A stretch of DNA of 64,000 nucleotides. It comes from Eubacteriales bacterium. Lineage in GTDB: Bacteria; Bacillota; Clostridia; Oscillospirales; CAG-382. The notes below the pieces were generated by a model, which saw nothing but the letters and a program-made list of their open reading frames with translations, was not told the DNA's origin and did no database searches. This document shows, one piece after another, positions 15,420-24,594 of this stretch (position 1 is its first letter; each line of letters begins with the position of its first letter). The position numbers and the translations under genes are program-made. The stretch is taken from assembly GCA_028705495.1 (NCBI GenBank), contig JAQWDK010000003.1:62001-126000 (forward strand), given 5' to 3'.

Positions 15420-17330
15420 TTATTCCATAACCCAAGAAAACTCGTTTTCGTCAATGTCACCAAATAGCGTTTCCCACGGCAGATTTTCTGCGTTTTTGCA
15501 GGACTCGAAGCTGCTCCTTAGCATTACGCTGTAAAACCTTGCTTTTTCTTTGAGGTTTTCGTATTTCTTGAATTCCTCAGTCAGCTCTCCTTCTGTGTAT
15601 GAGAAATACATTTTCGAAAATATCTGGGCGCGGTCCTCAGTCGGGAAGGTACGGGAATAATTGTCGTAAAACCAAACTTCATTCGCACCGTTGTTGTATG
15701 GAGTGTAGGCATTGTCGGTAGTGTTGTAGTAGGAGTTGAAATATGCCTTTCCGGAAATGTCTTCAGGCAGCAGGTTGAACCAGCCGTTTAGCCATTTGAA
15801 ATCGACGCAACTATCGATAAGATGCGATATTTCATGAACCATCGTTTCCTTAAAGACTTCTTCGCTGAATGTTACATCTGCAATAATCAGAGGATGTTTG
15901 AACTGTTTTGTTGCAAGTGCGCTGATATTGCGATCTGTTTCAGTATCGCGAAGCGCACCGCACAAGTAAATCCATGTGCCATGTCCGAGCCCTATTTCGT
16001 CCATCATACCATCAGGAAAATACTCGAGAAACTCATCCAAAATCTGCATCTTCTCGTATATAACCTCTTCATCAGCTTTCTCAGATGAGTAATTAAATGC
16101 CTCAGTATCAATATCACCATAATTAAAAAACACCCTGACATTGTACTTTTCAAACATTTCTTCTGCAAGGCTGATTAGTCTGGCATCACCCTTCCACTCA
16201 GGGATTATTTCTTCCATCAAGACGGACTCATCGGCTTTGGATATAACAATATCATTATAAGATGTCGTTTCGCTCAAATCATACAGGTAATACGAAATCG
16301 ACTCAAAGTCAATGTCCGAGGAAACAATCAGAGCAAAATCTTCACCGATAAATAAAATCTTCTGGATATAACCATCAATAGATATAGCTGGTGAAACAGT
16401 GCTATCTTTTATATTATAAAACCTTAGAGTATTAGCACCGCCATCGCTGACAGTAGTAGCAAAAAAGTTTTCGCTTGCCGCGACTGGGTTTTCTCTTTCC
16501 TCATGCAATGCGGTCATCTTTGCATTTTCGGGGTCTTCGAGAGGAACAATCGAAAAATAGGAATTGAAATCGCCAATAGCATAAGAGGATGTTATAAGGT
16601 TTGGATTGCCTTTATTGTATATCGATTCTATCTCACGTTTTTGCGTTGATACCTTAAAAATGCCGCTTTCATAGCTGCGAACAAAAAAGAATCCATCTTT
16701 ATAAGAGAAGGGAATGTATGTACCGGGTTCATTGTTTATCTCAGTCTCAATGCCCGTAGAAATTTCATACATTACAAGACGGCCGTCAATTGCTCTGTTA
16801 TACAGCATATATTTTCCATCGGGGCTGATTGTAGCGTAACTCCAGGACATATTGGATTTAACCGCTTCTTTGTGGTGTGTTTCCTTGCCGTTTTTATCGT
16901 AAAAGCTGATTTCGTCATCAATCAGCGAAACAGTGTAAAAACCACCGCCATCAAGCTCACCGATTGACCATGCACTTTCGGGAAGGGACACCTCACCTGT
17001 TATTTTGTCCTCGGTTAGTGAATAAAGCACAATCTTAACGGATGTCATATTAAGTCCGGGGGTCATGAATTCAAAGCGTATTACATCGCCGCTAACAGAT
17101 GCGTTTACCATCACTGTAACATCTTTAATCTCGTTTATAAAGCTGTAAAGACCGGGCACATCAGTTTTGACGACGGAATCCGGAAGCTTTAGCGGTTCTG
17201 GCTGTGATTGTTCTTCAGAAACTACGGTAGAAATATCTGCAGCCGACGAATCGTAAATCGGTGTTTTTTCGCATCCGACTGTGACAAAGCATAAAACAAC
17301 AGTGAGAAGTAGTAAGATAATTTTTTTCAT
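15420..17330 (-). CDS. Unknown lipoprotein: beta-propeller-like region plus HEISH zinc-protease-like domain
   Basis: 636 residues, not recognised as a named family. Signal peptide with lipobox TVGC (Cys20) and a Ser/Glu-rich linker predicts anchoring on the outer face. Residues about 65-370 are beta-rich with blades such as ISPDGKYMLYNRAIDGRLVMYEIST, like TolB/YncE propellers. The C-terminal third has a gluzincin-like HEISH motif (TMVHEISHLID, about residue 478) and, some 70 residues on, SRTFPTEDRAQIFSKMYF, where the Glu/Asp could be the third zinc ligand. A cell-surface metallopeptidase whose propeller binds a ligand is plausible but unproven. It is monocistronic, between a shared terminator and the arginine operon. 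Confidence 0.7.
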   Translation of the reverse strand: MKKIILLLLTVVLCFVTVGCEKTPIYDSSAADISTVVSEEQSQPEPLKLPDSVVKTDVPGLYSFINEIKDVTVMVNASVSGDVIRFEFMTPGLNMTSVKIVLYSLTEDKITGEVSLPESAWSIGELDGGGFYTVSLIDDEISFYDKNGKETHHKEAVKSNMSWSYATISPDGKYMLYNRAIDGRLVMYEISTGIETEINNEPGTYIPFSYKDGFFFVRSYESGIFKVSTQKREIESIYNKGNPNLITSSYAIGDFNSYFSIVPLEDPENAKMTALHEERENPVAASENFFATTVSDGGANTLRFYNIKDSTVSPAISIDGYIQKILFIGEDFALIVSSDIDFESISYYLYDLSETTSYNDIVISKADESVLMEEIIPEWKGDARLISLAEEMFEKYNVRVFFNYGDIDTEAFNYSSEKADEEVIYEKMQILDEFLEYFPDGMMDEIGLGHGTWIYLCGALRDTETDRNISALATKQFKHPLIIADVTFSEEVFKETMVHEISHLIDSCVDFKWLNGWFNLLPEDISGKAYFNSYYNTTDNAYTPYNNGANEVWFYDNYSRTFPTEDRAQIFSKMYFSYTEGELTEEFKKYENLKEKARFYSVMLRSSFESCKNAENLPWETLFGDIDENEFSWVME

Positions 17331-17404
17331 AAGGATCCTTCGATTTTAATTTATTGTAAGACAGTCCCTATACTATCATTTAAATATGAATTTTTATCCA
17401 GAAA

Positions 17405-17443
17405 AAACTAATCTCCTGAAAAGTTTTTTCAGGAGATTAGTTT
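17405..17443 (-). terminator. Terminator of the arginine operon
   Basis: 18-bp perfect stem AAACTAATCTCCTGAAAA / TTTTCAGGAGATTAGTTT with a three-base loop. On the minus strand it is followed by a T-run (17404 downward). It lies 55 bases after the carB-dapF stop. A smaller CAAGAG/CTCTTG stem precedes it. Confidence 0.85.
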
Positions 17444-17497
17444 GGAATTTGACTTATATAGAATCCTGCTACAAAGCATTCAAGAGTTTCCTCTTGT

Positions 17498-20400
17498 TTA
17501 ATATTCAATTACGCCCGTATAAATCAAATCAGCGTTTCCGGTCAAGAGAACTCTTTCATCGGTGTAGTTGACAATAAGGTCCCCGCCTTTGAGCTTGACT
17601 GTGATGTCCTCGCCTTTTTTGCACTTACCGCTAAGGACCGATGCAACTACAGCCGCGCATGCGCCCGTACCGCAAGCCCAAGTCTCGCCGTTACCCCTCT
17701 CCCACACACGCATTTTTATTGTATTGCTGTTGACAACACGGATAAATTCGGTGTTTACACGCTCAGGGAATAGCGGTGAAGCCTCAAACTGCCTTCCGAT
17801 ACCCTCCACATCCACAGCATCCACCCTGTCGCAGAACACAACTGCATGAGGGTTGCCTAAGGAAACGCAGGTGATCGAATAGTTCTTACCACCAATCACA
17901 ACTTCACGATTTACAATATTATCGCCGTCAAGATTAACTGGGATTTTCGCGCTCTCGAGTATTGCCTTCCCCATATCAACGCTGACGGAACGAACCTTGC
18001 CGTCGAAGGTGTAAAGCTCAAGGCTCTTGATGCCGCTTGCCGTTTCGATTGTCATACTTTGTTTTTGTCTAATATTGTTGTCATAAAGAAACTTGCCGAC
18101 ACAGCGAATGCTGTTGCCAGCCATCGCACCTTCGCTTCCGTCTTTGTTGAACATCCTCATTTTAGCGTCTGCGATAAGGCTGTTTTCGATTAGCACAATA
18201 CCGTCCGCACCTATACCATAGTGTCGGTCGGAGAAAGTGATGCTCAGGGATTCAGGACAGCTAATTTCACCGTTTCGGTTGTCGATATAGATATAGTCAT
18301 TGCCCGTTCCCTGCATTTTTGAAAATGCTATATGCCCTCTCTCAGTCCTCATATTGTTGATATCAACAAGCTCAGTATTCTGCTGTGTGTATCTGCTTGC
18401 GATAATATCAGCGAGTGAATTTGCGGTGTCAATCGAGGTAAGACAGGCGATTGAATGTCTGAGTGCGCTGCGATGAATTTTTAGGAAATCGTCGACCGCG
18501 TTTCTTCTTCCGCCGCCAATGAACACAATAAACGCTAATTTGCCTTCGTCGAGCAGTTTAAGCGTTGTCGCACCGCCATCGTCCTTTGGAACTATTGTGA
18601 CATCAATTCCAAGCTCACGGACAACCCTTGCCGTGCCGGGTGTTGCATATATTTTCATACCAAGGTCGTCAAGCTTTTTCGCAAGTCCGACAATCTCGAG
18701 CTTTTCCATGCCTCCGGCTGTTATGAACACACCGCCGCCGCCATGCTCCGCAAGTCTTTGCGCACCGATTTTGTAACCTGCTGAAACTAGTCCCTTAAAC
18801 AGTGCTTCCTCAAGGTTTTTACCGATACCCAAAACCTCACCTGTAGATTTCATTTCAGGGCCTAAGGAGGAGTTCACATCGAGCAGCTTTTCAAACGAGA
18901 AAACCGGAACTTTAACGGCAACATAGGGCGGTGTTTTGTAAAGCCCTGTACCATAGCCTAGCTCAGTAAGGGAATGCCCGACCATAACCTTTGTCGCAAG
19001 AGACACCATCGGAACACCTGTAACCTTGCTGATGTAGGGAATTGTCCTTGAAGCGCGGGGGTTTACTTCAATAACATAAAGTTCGTTGCGGTAGATGAGA
19101 TACTGGATGTTCACAAGTCCCTTTGTTCCTAAAGAAAGAGCGAGGAACTCCGAACAATCCACAACCTTTTTCATAAGCTTGTCGTTTATTTTATACGCCG
19201 GATAAACCGCAATAGAGTCGCCGCTGTGCACTCCGGCGCGTTCGATATGCTCCATAACACCGGGGATAAGCACATTTTTGCCATCGGAGATTACATCAAC
19301 CTCAAGCTCCGTACCCATAAGGTATTTGTCGACAAGCACGGGGTTCTCGATGCCTTGTGAGAGGATGATCTCCATATATTCGCAAACACTCACATCGTCA
19401 TGGGCGATTGTCATATTCTGACCGCCGATAACATAGGAAGGGCGAAGCAGTACGGGGTAGCCTAACTCATTTGCAGCCTTCAGAGCCTGCGCCATTGTCA
19501 TAACGGACTGACCCGCAGGACGGGTAATGCCGATTCTGCCAAGCAGAGCATCGAATTTCTCTCTGTCCTCCGCAGTGTCGATACTCTCCGCTGATGTACC
19601 GAGGATCGTGACATCCTGATCATGAAGAAACTTTGCGAGTTTAATTGCAGTCTGGCCGCCAAAAGCCACGACAACACCGATTGGCTTTTCGACCTTTATG
19701 ATATTCATCACATCTTCTTTGGTAAGGGGTTCAAAGTAAAGCCTGTCTGCTGTGTCAAAGTCAGTTGAGACCGTTTCAGGGTTGTTGTTTACAATTATAA
19801 CTTCATATCCAAGATTTCTAAGCGACCATACGCAGTGAACGCAGGAATAGTCGAACTCAATGCCCTGACCGATTCTTATCGGTCCTGAACCGAGCACAAT
19901 AATCTTCTTTTTGCCGCTTTCAGGTACTGCGCGCGCTTCACAAATATCGTTGTATTCCGAATAGAAATACGGCGCTGCAGAGCCAAAATCAGAACTGCAG
20001 GGTTTGACTGTTTTGTAAACAGCAGGAATAGATGCAGCTATTTTTTTGCCTGAGATGCGGGCAATAGCAGCGTCGGTGTAACCGAGCTTTTTGCCTTTTA
20101 GGTATAGCTCATCCGGTACACTTTCACCCTCAAGGAGGGAAAGTAACGCTTCATATTTAACAAGATTGTTTATCTTCTCTAAAAACCATGGTGTGATTTT
20201 GGTTATATCGTTTATTTTCTCGACTGTTACACCCATTTTTAGCGCTTCAAATATAGTGAACAGCCTTGTGTCGTTGAGTTTTTTTAGTCTAACAAGGATG
20301 TCCTCATCGCTGTCGGGTGCTTTGTTTAGTGTGTCAAAGGATATTTCCGCACCCCTGACCGCCTTCATTAGAGCCGCTTCAAATGTCTTAGCGATAGCCA

Positions 20401-21547
20401 TAACCTCACCCGTCGCTTTCATTTGAGTTCCGAGGGTACGGTTTGCGGTTACGAATTTATCAAAAGGCCATTTTGGGAACTTGACGACAAGATAGTCTAG
20501 AACAGGTTCGAATGTCGCGAAAGTTTTACCCGTAGCGTCGTTTTTTATCTCATCAAGTGTCATCCCTAAAGCGATCATCGTCGCAACTTTGGCAATCGGG
20601 TAACCTGTCGCCTTGCTTGCAAGAGCGGACGACCGGGAGACACGTGGGTTTACTTCAATAACAGCATAGTCAAGGCTGTCCGGGTCAAGCGCATACTGCA
20701 CATTGCAGCCGCCTTCGATTCCAAGCTCCGTTATTATATCAAGAGAAGCCTTGCGGAGCATTTGAAGCTCCCTTTCGGCAAGAGTTACCGCAGGTGCAAT
20801 TACAATGCTGTCCCCGGTATGTATACCGACCGGGTCCATGTTTTCCATCGAGCAGACTGCGACGACATTGGCCGCCTTGTCACGCATTACCTCGAACTCG
20901 ATTTCCTTCCATCCGTATATATACTTCTCCACAAGCACCTGATGAATCGGAGAAAGCATAAGTCCGTTTTCGGCGATTGTAGAGAGTTCATCTAAATTGT
21001 AAGCGACACCGCCACCCGAACCGCCGAGGGTGAATGCAGGACGGATAATAACCGGGAAACCGATATCCGCCGCTGCTTTTATCACCTGATTCATATCGGT
21101 TGCAATTTCTGAAGGGATAACAGGCCGTCCGATTTTCTCCATCGTTTCCTTGAAAAGTAGCCTGTCCTCCGACCTGTCGATTGCATCCGCATTTGTTCCG
21201 ATGAGCCTTACGCCATGTTTTTTCAAAAAGCCTTCTTTGTTTAGCTGCATAGCTATTGTCAGGGCAGTCTGACCGCCAAGCCCAGCAAGCACGCAGTCGG
21301 GTTTTTCTTTGAGGATTATACGCTTTACGGTCTCGGCAGTCAGCGGTTCAAGATAAATCTCATCAGCAAGTGCGCTGTCCGTCATTATTGTAGCGGGGTT
21401 TGAGTTGACAAGAACGGTGTTTACACCCGCTTGCCTTAGAATTCGGCAAGCTTGCGCTCCTGCGTAATCAAATTCAGCCGCCTGACCGATAACGATCGGA
21501 CCCGACCCTATTACAAGAACCTTTTTTATACTTTTATCTATTGGCAT
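17498..21547 (-). CDS. carB-dapF: Carbamoyl-phosphate synthase large subunit fused to diaminopimelate epimerase
   Basis: One uninterrupted 1349-codon frame. Residues 1 to about 1065 are full-length CarB: two ATP-grasp halves, each with its own start signature (VLVIGSGPIVIGQAAEFDYAG and VLGSGPIRIGQGIEFDYSCVH), and a C-terminal MGS-like allosteric domain ending near TELVDINNM. Residues 1066-1349 are a complete DapF: KMQGTGNDYIYID, catalytic Cys1149 (GNSIRC) and Cys1292 (WACGTGACAA). CarB makes carbamoyl phosphate for ArgF; DapF epimerises LL- to meso-diaminopimelate for lysine and peptidoglycan. ATG codon 18352 begins the DapF part but has no ribosome site, so internal initiation looks unlikely. 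No carA accompanies it. Last gene of the arginine operon. Confidence 0.93.
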   Translation of the reverse strand: MPIDKSIKKVLVIGSGPIVIGQAAEFDYAGAQACRILRQAGVNTVLVNSNPATIMTDSALADEIYLEPLTAETVKRIILKEKPDCVLAGLGGQTALTIAMQLNKEGFLKKHGVRLIGTNADAIDRSEDRLLFKETMEKIGRPVIPSEIATDMNQVIKAAADIGFPVIIRPAFTLGGSGGGVAYNLDELSTIAENGLMLSPIHQVLVEKYIYGWKEIEFEVMRDKAANVVAVCSMENMDPVGIHTGDSIVIAPAVTLAERELQMLRKASLDIITELGIEGGCNVQYALDPDSLDYAVIEVNPRVSRSSALASKATGYPIAKVATMIALGMTLDEIKNDATGKTFATFEPVLDYLVVKFPKWPFDKFVTANRTLGTQMKATGEVMAIAKTFEAALMKAVRGAEISFDTLNKAPDSDEDILVRLKKLNDTRLFTIFEALKMGVTVEKINDITKITPWFLEKINNLVKYEALLSLLEGESVPDELYLKGKKLGYTDAAIARISGKKIAASIPAVYKTVKPCSSDFGSAAPYFYSEYNDICEARAVPESGKKKIIVLGSGPIRIGQGIEFDYSCVHCVWSLRNLGYEVIIVNNNPETVSTDFDTADRLYFEPLTKEDVMNIIKVEKPIGVVVAFGGQTAIKLAKFLHDQDVTILGTSAESIDTAEDREKFDALLGRIGITRPAGQSVMTMAQALKAANELGYPVLLRPSYVIGGQNMTIAHDDVSVCEYMEIILSQGIENPVLVDKYLMGTELEVDVISDGKNVLIPGVMEHIERAGVHSGDSIAVYPAYKINDKLMKKVVDCSEFLALSLGTKGLVNIQYLIYRNELYVIEVNPRASRTIPYISKVTGVPMVSLATKVMVGHSLTELGYGTGLYKTPPYVAVKVPVFSFEKLLDVNSSLGPEMKSTGEVLGIGKNLEEALFKGLVSAGYKIGAQRLAEHGGGGVFITAGGMEKLEIVGLAKKLDDLGMKIYATPGTARVVRELGIDVTIVPKDDGGATTLKLLDEGKLAFIVFIGGGRRNAVDDFLKIHRSALRHSIACLTSIDTANSLADIIASRYTQQNTELVDINNMRTERGHIAFSKMQGTGNDYIYIDNRNGEISCPESLSITFSDRHYGIGADGIVLIENSLIADAKMRMFNKDGSEGAMAGNSIRCVGKFLYDNNIRQKQSMTIETASGIKSLELYTFDGKVRSVSVDMGKAILESAKIPVNLDGDNIVNREVVIGGKNYSITCVSLGNPHAVVFCDRVDAVDVEGIGRQFEASPLFPERVNTEFIRVVNSNTIKMRVWERGNGETWACGTGACAAVVASVLSGKCKKGEDITVKLKGGDLIVNYTDERVLLTGNADLIYTGVIEY

Positions 21548-21570
21548 ATAAAGACCTCAATTTTTGCAGT

Positions 21571-22473
21571 TTATTGAATCAGTGTTACAAGTATCGCTTT
21601 TTGGATATGCAGGCGGTTTTCAGCCTGATCGAAAATCGATTTTGAATGTTTTTCGAATATTTCGGAAGTGATTTCTTCTTCCCTGTGAGCCGGCAAGCAG
21701 TGGAGGACAACCGCATCACTGTTCGCATAGGACATAGTTTTTTCGTTCAGTTGATAACCCTTGAACGCTTCTCTGCGTTTTTCGGCCTCATCTTCCTGTC
21801 CCATGGAAGCCCAAACATCGGTGTAGACTATATCGGAGCCGGAAACTGCGGTACGGACATTGTCAGTACATGAAAAGTCGCCATTAGCGGCAGCCCATTT
21901 CATAACCTCAGCATCAGGTTTATAACCTTTAGGACATGCAACGCTTACCGACATACCGACTTTGATACCGCCGATAATCAAAGAATTCGCCATATTGTTA
22001 CCATCGCCGACAAAGCTGAGTTTCAGTCCCTTGAAACCGCCTTTGTATTCCCTTATTGTCATAAGGTCAGCGAGCACCTGGCAGGGATGGGAATAGTCAG
22101 TCAAGCCGTTGATTACGGGAACCGAGCCGTACTTTGCAAGGTCTTCAACATCGCTTTGCTTGTATGTGCGAATCATAATCGCATCGAGGTAGCGGGAAAG
22201 CACCCTTGCGGTGTCCTGGACGGGTTCTCCGCGTCCGATTTGAAGGTCGTTCGCCGACAGGAAGAGCGCACAGCCGCCTAACTCATACATTCCTGCCTCA
22301 AAAGAGACTCGAGTTCTTGTTGAGGACTTCTGGAATATCATACCGAGGGTTTTGCCCTCAAGCCTCTTCTTCATCAGTCCGTGTTTTTTCTCATACTTAA
22401 GCTGATCTGCCAGATTAAGGAGTCCTAAGATCTCGCTTTGTTCAAGGTCGCTCATTTTAAGAAGATGTTTCAT
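21571..22473 (-). CDS. argF: Ornithine carbamoyltransferase
   Basis: 300-residue enzyme of the usual length that joins ornithine and carbamoyl phosphate to citrulline. The carbamoyl-phosphate loop SSTRTRVSFE (about 51-60), HPCQVLAD (about 130) and HCLPAHREEE near residue 260 are all present. It sits between argD and carB-dapF, so the maker and the user of carbamoyl phosphate are adjacent. ATG 22473 follows AGGGAG and lies four bases after the argD stop. Confidence 0.96.
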   Translation of the reverse strand: MKHLLKMSDLEQSEILGLLNLADQLKYEKKHGLMKKRLEGKTLGMIFQKSSTRTRVSFEAGMYELGGCALFLSANDLQIGRGEPVQDTARVLSRYLDAIMIRTYKQSDVEDLAKYGSVPVINGLTDYSHPCQVLADLMTIREYKGGFKGLKLSFVGDGNNMANSLIIGGIKVGMSVSVACPKGYKPDAEVMKWAAANGDFSCTDNVRTAVSGSDIVYTDVWASMGQEDEAEKRREAFKGYQLNEKTMSYANSDAVVLHCLPAHREEEITSEIFEKHSKSIFDQAENRLHIQKAILVTLIQ

Positions 22474-22477
22474 CGGT

Positions 22478-23665
22478 TTATTCTCCCTTCGTTTCTGAAC
22501 TTATTATTGCGTCTTTTAAAATACAAAGTGCTTCTTTTAGAAGCTTTTCGGGTATGTTCAGCGGTGGTAGCAGACGGACTTTATCTTTTGCGGTCAGCAC
22601 AAGAACACCCTTTTTAAGGCATTCTCCGGCGATATCCTTTGCTTGACCATAAACTTCAATGCCAATCATCAGTCCCATACCTGAAAAAGACTTTACGCCT
22701 TTACAGCCCGAAAGCTCCGACTTGATATATTCGCCTTTTTGCTTAACCTCTTCAAGCAGCTTATCATCAAGCCTTTTCAGCACGCTTAGTGCACCAGCTG
22801 AGCAAATCGGGTTACCACCAAAGGTTGAACCGTGTTTACCTGCGCCAAGAGTCAGCGCAGTTTTATCGCCGAACATTGTCGCGCCGATAGGAAGTCCGCC
22901 GCCAAGCCCTTTCGCTGTTGTGATGATATCTGGGATGATGCCGTAATTTTCGTAACAGTAAAGTTTACCCGTCCTGCCGTTGCCCGTCTGAACTTCGTCG
23001 TCTATAAACAGTGTATCATACTTTTCGCAAAGTTTCATAGCGTCTTTTACAAAATTTTGGTTTAAAACTTTAACTCCACTTTCGCCTTGTATAAGTTCAA
23101 CCATAAACGCTGCTGCACCTTTTTGTAACTCCTTTTCCAAAGCTGTAAGGTCGCCTGCCTCGATATGGACGAACCCTTCTGTGAAGGGCGCAAAGTCATG
23201 ATGGAAACTGTCCTGTCCGGTGGCGGCGAGTGTTGTCACCGTTCTGCCATGGAATGAGCCCTTTAGTGTTATAATTGTATGCCTGCCAGCACCGTATTTA
23301 TCATTAGAATATTTTCTTGCCGCTTTGATTGCACATTCATTTGCTTCAGCGCCTGAATTGCTGAAGAAAACCCGGTTCATCCCTGTCTTTTCACAAAGCA
23401 TTGCGGCAAGCTCCGCCTGTGGTGTGGTGTAGTAGAGATTTGATGTATGTCCGAGCATTTCAAGCTGCGCGCTTACGGCAGAAATCCAGTCCTTGTCCGC
23501 TGCGCCAAAAGTGTTCACCGCGATACCGGAACCGAGGTCGATGTAACGCTTACCGTCGCTGCCAAAAAGCAGCGAACCTTCACCCCTCACAAGCTCTACA
23601 CCATACCTTGCATAAGTCGGCGCAATATATTTGTCGGTCAGATTTATAATATCTCCAGAAATCAT
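22478..23665 (-). CDS. argD: Acetylornithine aminotransferase
   Basis: 395-residue class-III PLP aminotransferase. Visible are the substrate-side motif SGAEANECAIKAARKYS, FHGRT, the PLP-binding FIDDEVQTGNGRTG and the Schiff-base Lys in TTAKGLGGGLPIGA (about residue 245). It converts N-acetylglutamate semialdehyde to acetylornithine with glutamate. ATG 23665 follows AGAGGTTTCCC. Position between argB and argF supports ArgD over GABA or ornithine aminotransferases. Confidence 0.94.
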   Translation of the reverse strand: MISGDIINLTDKYIAPTYARYGVELVRGEGSLLFGSDGKRYIDLGSGIAVNTFGAADKDWISAVSAQLEMLGHTSNLYYTTPQAELAAMLCEKTGMNRVFFSNSGAEANECAIKAARKYSNDKYGAGRHTIITLKGSFHGRTVTTLAATGQDSFHHDFAPFTEGFVHIEAGDLTALEKELQKGAAAFMVELIQGESGVKVLNQNFVKDAMKLCEKYDTLFIDDEVQTGNGRTGKLYCYENYGIIPDIITTAKGLGGGLPIGATMFGDKTALTLGAGKHGSTFGGNPICSAGALSVLKRLDDKLLEEVKQKGEYIKSELSGCKGVKSFSGMGLMIGIEVYGQAKDIAGECLKKGVLVLTAKDKVRLLPPLNIPEKLLKEALCILKDAIISSETKGE

Positions 23666-23717
23666 GGGAAACCTCTTTCATTACCTCTTCACTATTACCT
23701 AATACCTCTTCGCTGCC

Positions 23718-24569
23718 CTATACAAACATCGTTCCGATGCCTTCATCTGTCAGCATTTCTATAAGAATCGAGTGCGGCACTCTGCCGTCGATGATGAACA
23801 CCTTACGCACACCGCGCCTTATGGCATCGACACAGCATTCAACCTTCGGTATCATGCCACCGGAGATAACGCCCTCCCTCATCAGCATCGGCGCTTCGCT
23901 TACATTAATTGAAGAGATAAGCGATGAAGGGTCGTTGCGGTCACGCAAAATTCCCTCGATATCTGTCATAGAAATAAGGCTCTCTGCCTTTAACTCTCCC
24001 GCAATCCTCGATGCGGCGGTGTCAGCGTTGATATTGTAAACATTGCCGTTGCCGTCAAAGCCAACGGTCGAAATTACGGGTATATAACCCTTTTCGAGAA
24101 CATCGTCTATTATATCTGTGTTCACATGGGTGATCTCTCCGACAAAACCAAGCCTTTCGTCAAGCTTTTTCGCTGTAATCATCTGTCCGTCAATGCCTGA
24201 GAGTCCAATCGTCTTGCCGCCCATGCTGCCAAGCAGGTTCACAAGGCTTTTGTTTATTTTACCTGCGAGCACCATTTGAACCACATCAGCGGTTTCAGCG
24301 TCCGTGACCCGCAGTCCGTCAACAAATTCGCTTTTTTTGCCCATCTTGTTTAGCGTTTCGCTTATCTCAGGCCCGCCGCCATGGACGAGCACAACTTTGA
24401 TACCTATGAGCGATAACAGCACAACATCACCCATTACCGCGCTTTTTAGTTCTTCATTGATCATAGCGTTACCGCCATATTTGACTACGACAACTTTATT
24501 GGTGTATTTCTGTATGTACGGCAGCGCGTGAATTAATACCTCAGCGCGCTGTGCATTTGTTAGATTCAT
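23718..24569 (-). CDS. argB: Acetylglutamate kinase
   Basis: 283-residue amino-acid kinase. VVVKYGGNAM near residue 27 holds the catalytic Lys, LVHGGGPEIS the glycine loop, and LVNLLGSMGGKTIGLSGIDG the region typical of ArgB. It phosphorylates N-acetylglutamate, usually the arginine-inhibited step; the N-terminal helix found in inhibitable hexameric forms appears present (LIHALPYIQKY), so feedback control is plausible. ATG 24569 follows GAGG. Confidence 0.96.
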   Translation of the reverse strand: MNLTNAQRAEVLIHALPYIQKYTNKVVVVKYGGNAMINEELKSAVMGDVVLLSLIGIKVVLVHGGGPEISETLNKMGKKSEFVDGLRVTDAETADVVQMVLAGKINKSLVNLLGSMGGKTIGLSGIDGQMITAKKLDERLGFVGEITHVNTDIIDDVLEKGYIPVISTVGFDGNGNVYNINADTAASRIAGELKAESLISMTDIEGILRDRNDPSSLISSINVSEAPMLMREGVISGGMIPKVECCVDAIRRGVRKVFIIDGRVPHSILIEMLTDEGIGTMFV

Positions 24570-24594
24570 ATAGTCCTCACTTCTTCACTATTAC

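Noticed and set aside
18340..18370. carB and dapF as two overlapping genes
   Set aside because: There is no stop between them and no ribosome site before ATG 18352, so a single fused frame is the simplest reading; only a sequencing error would change this.
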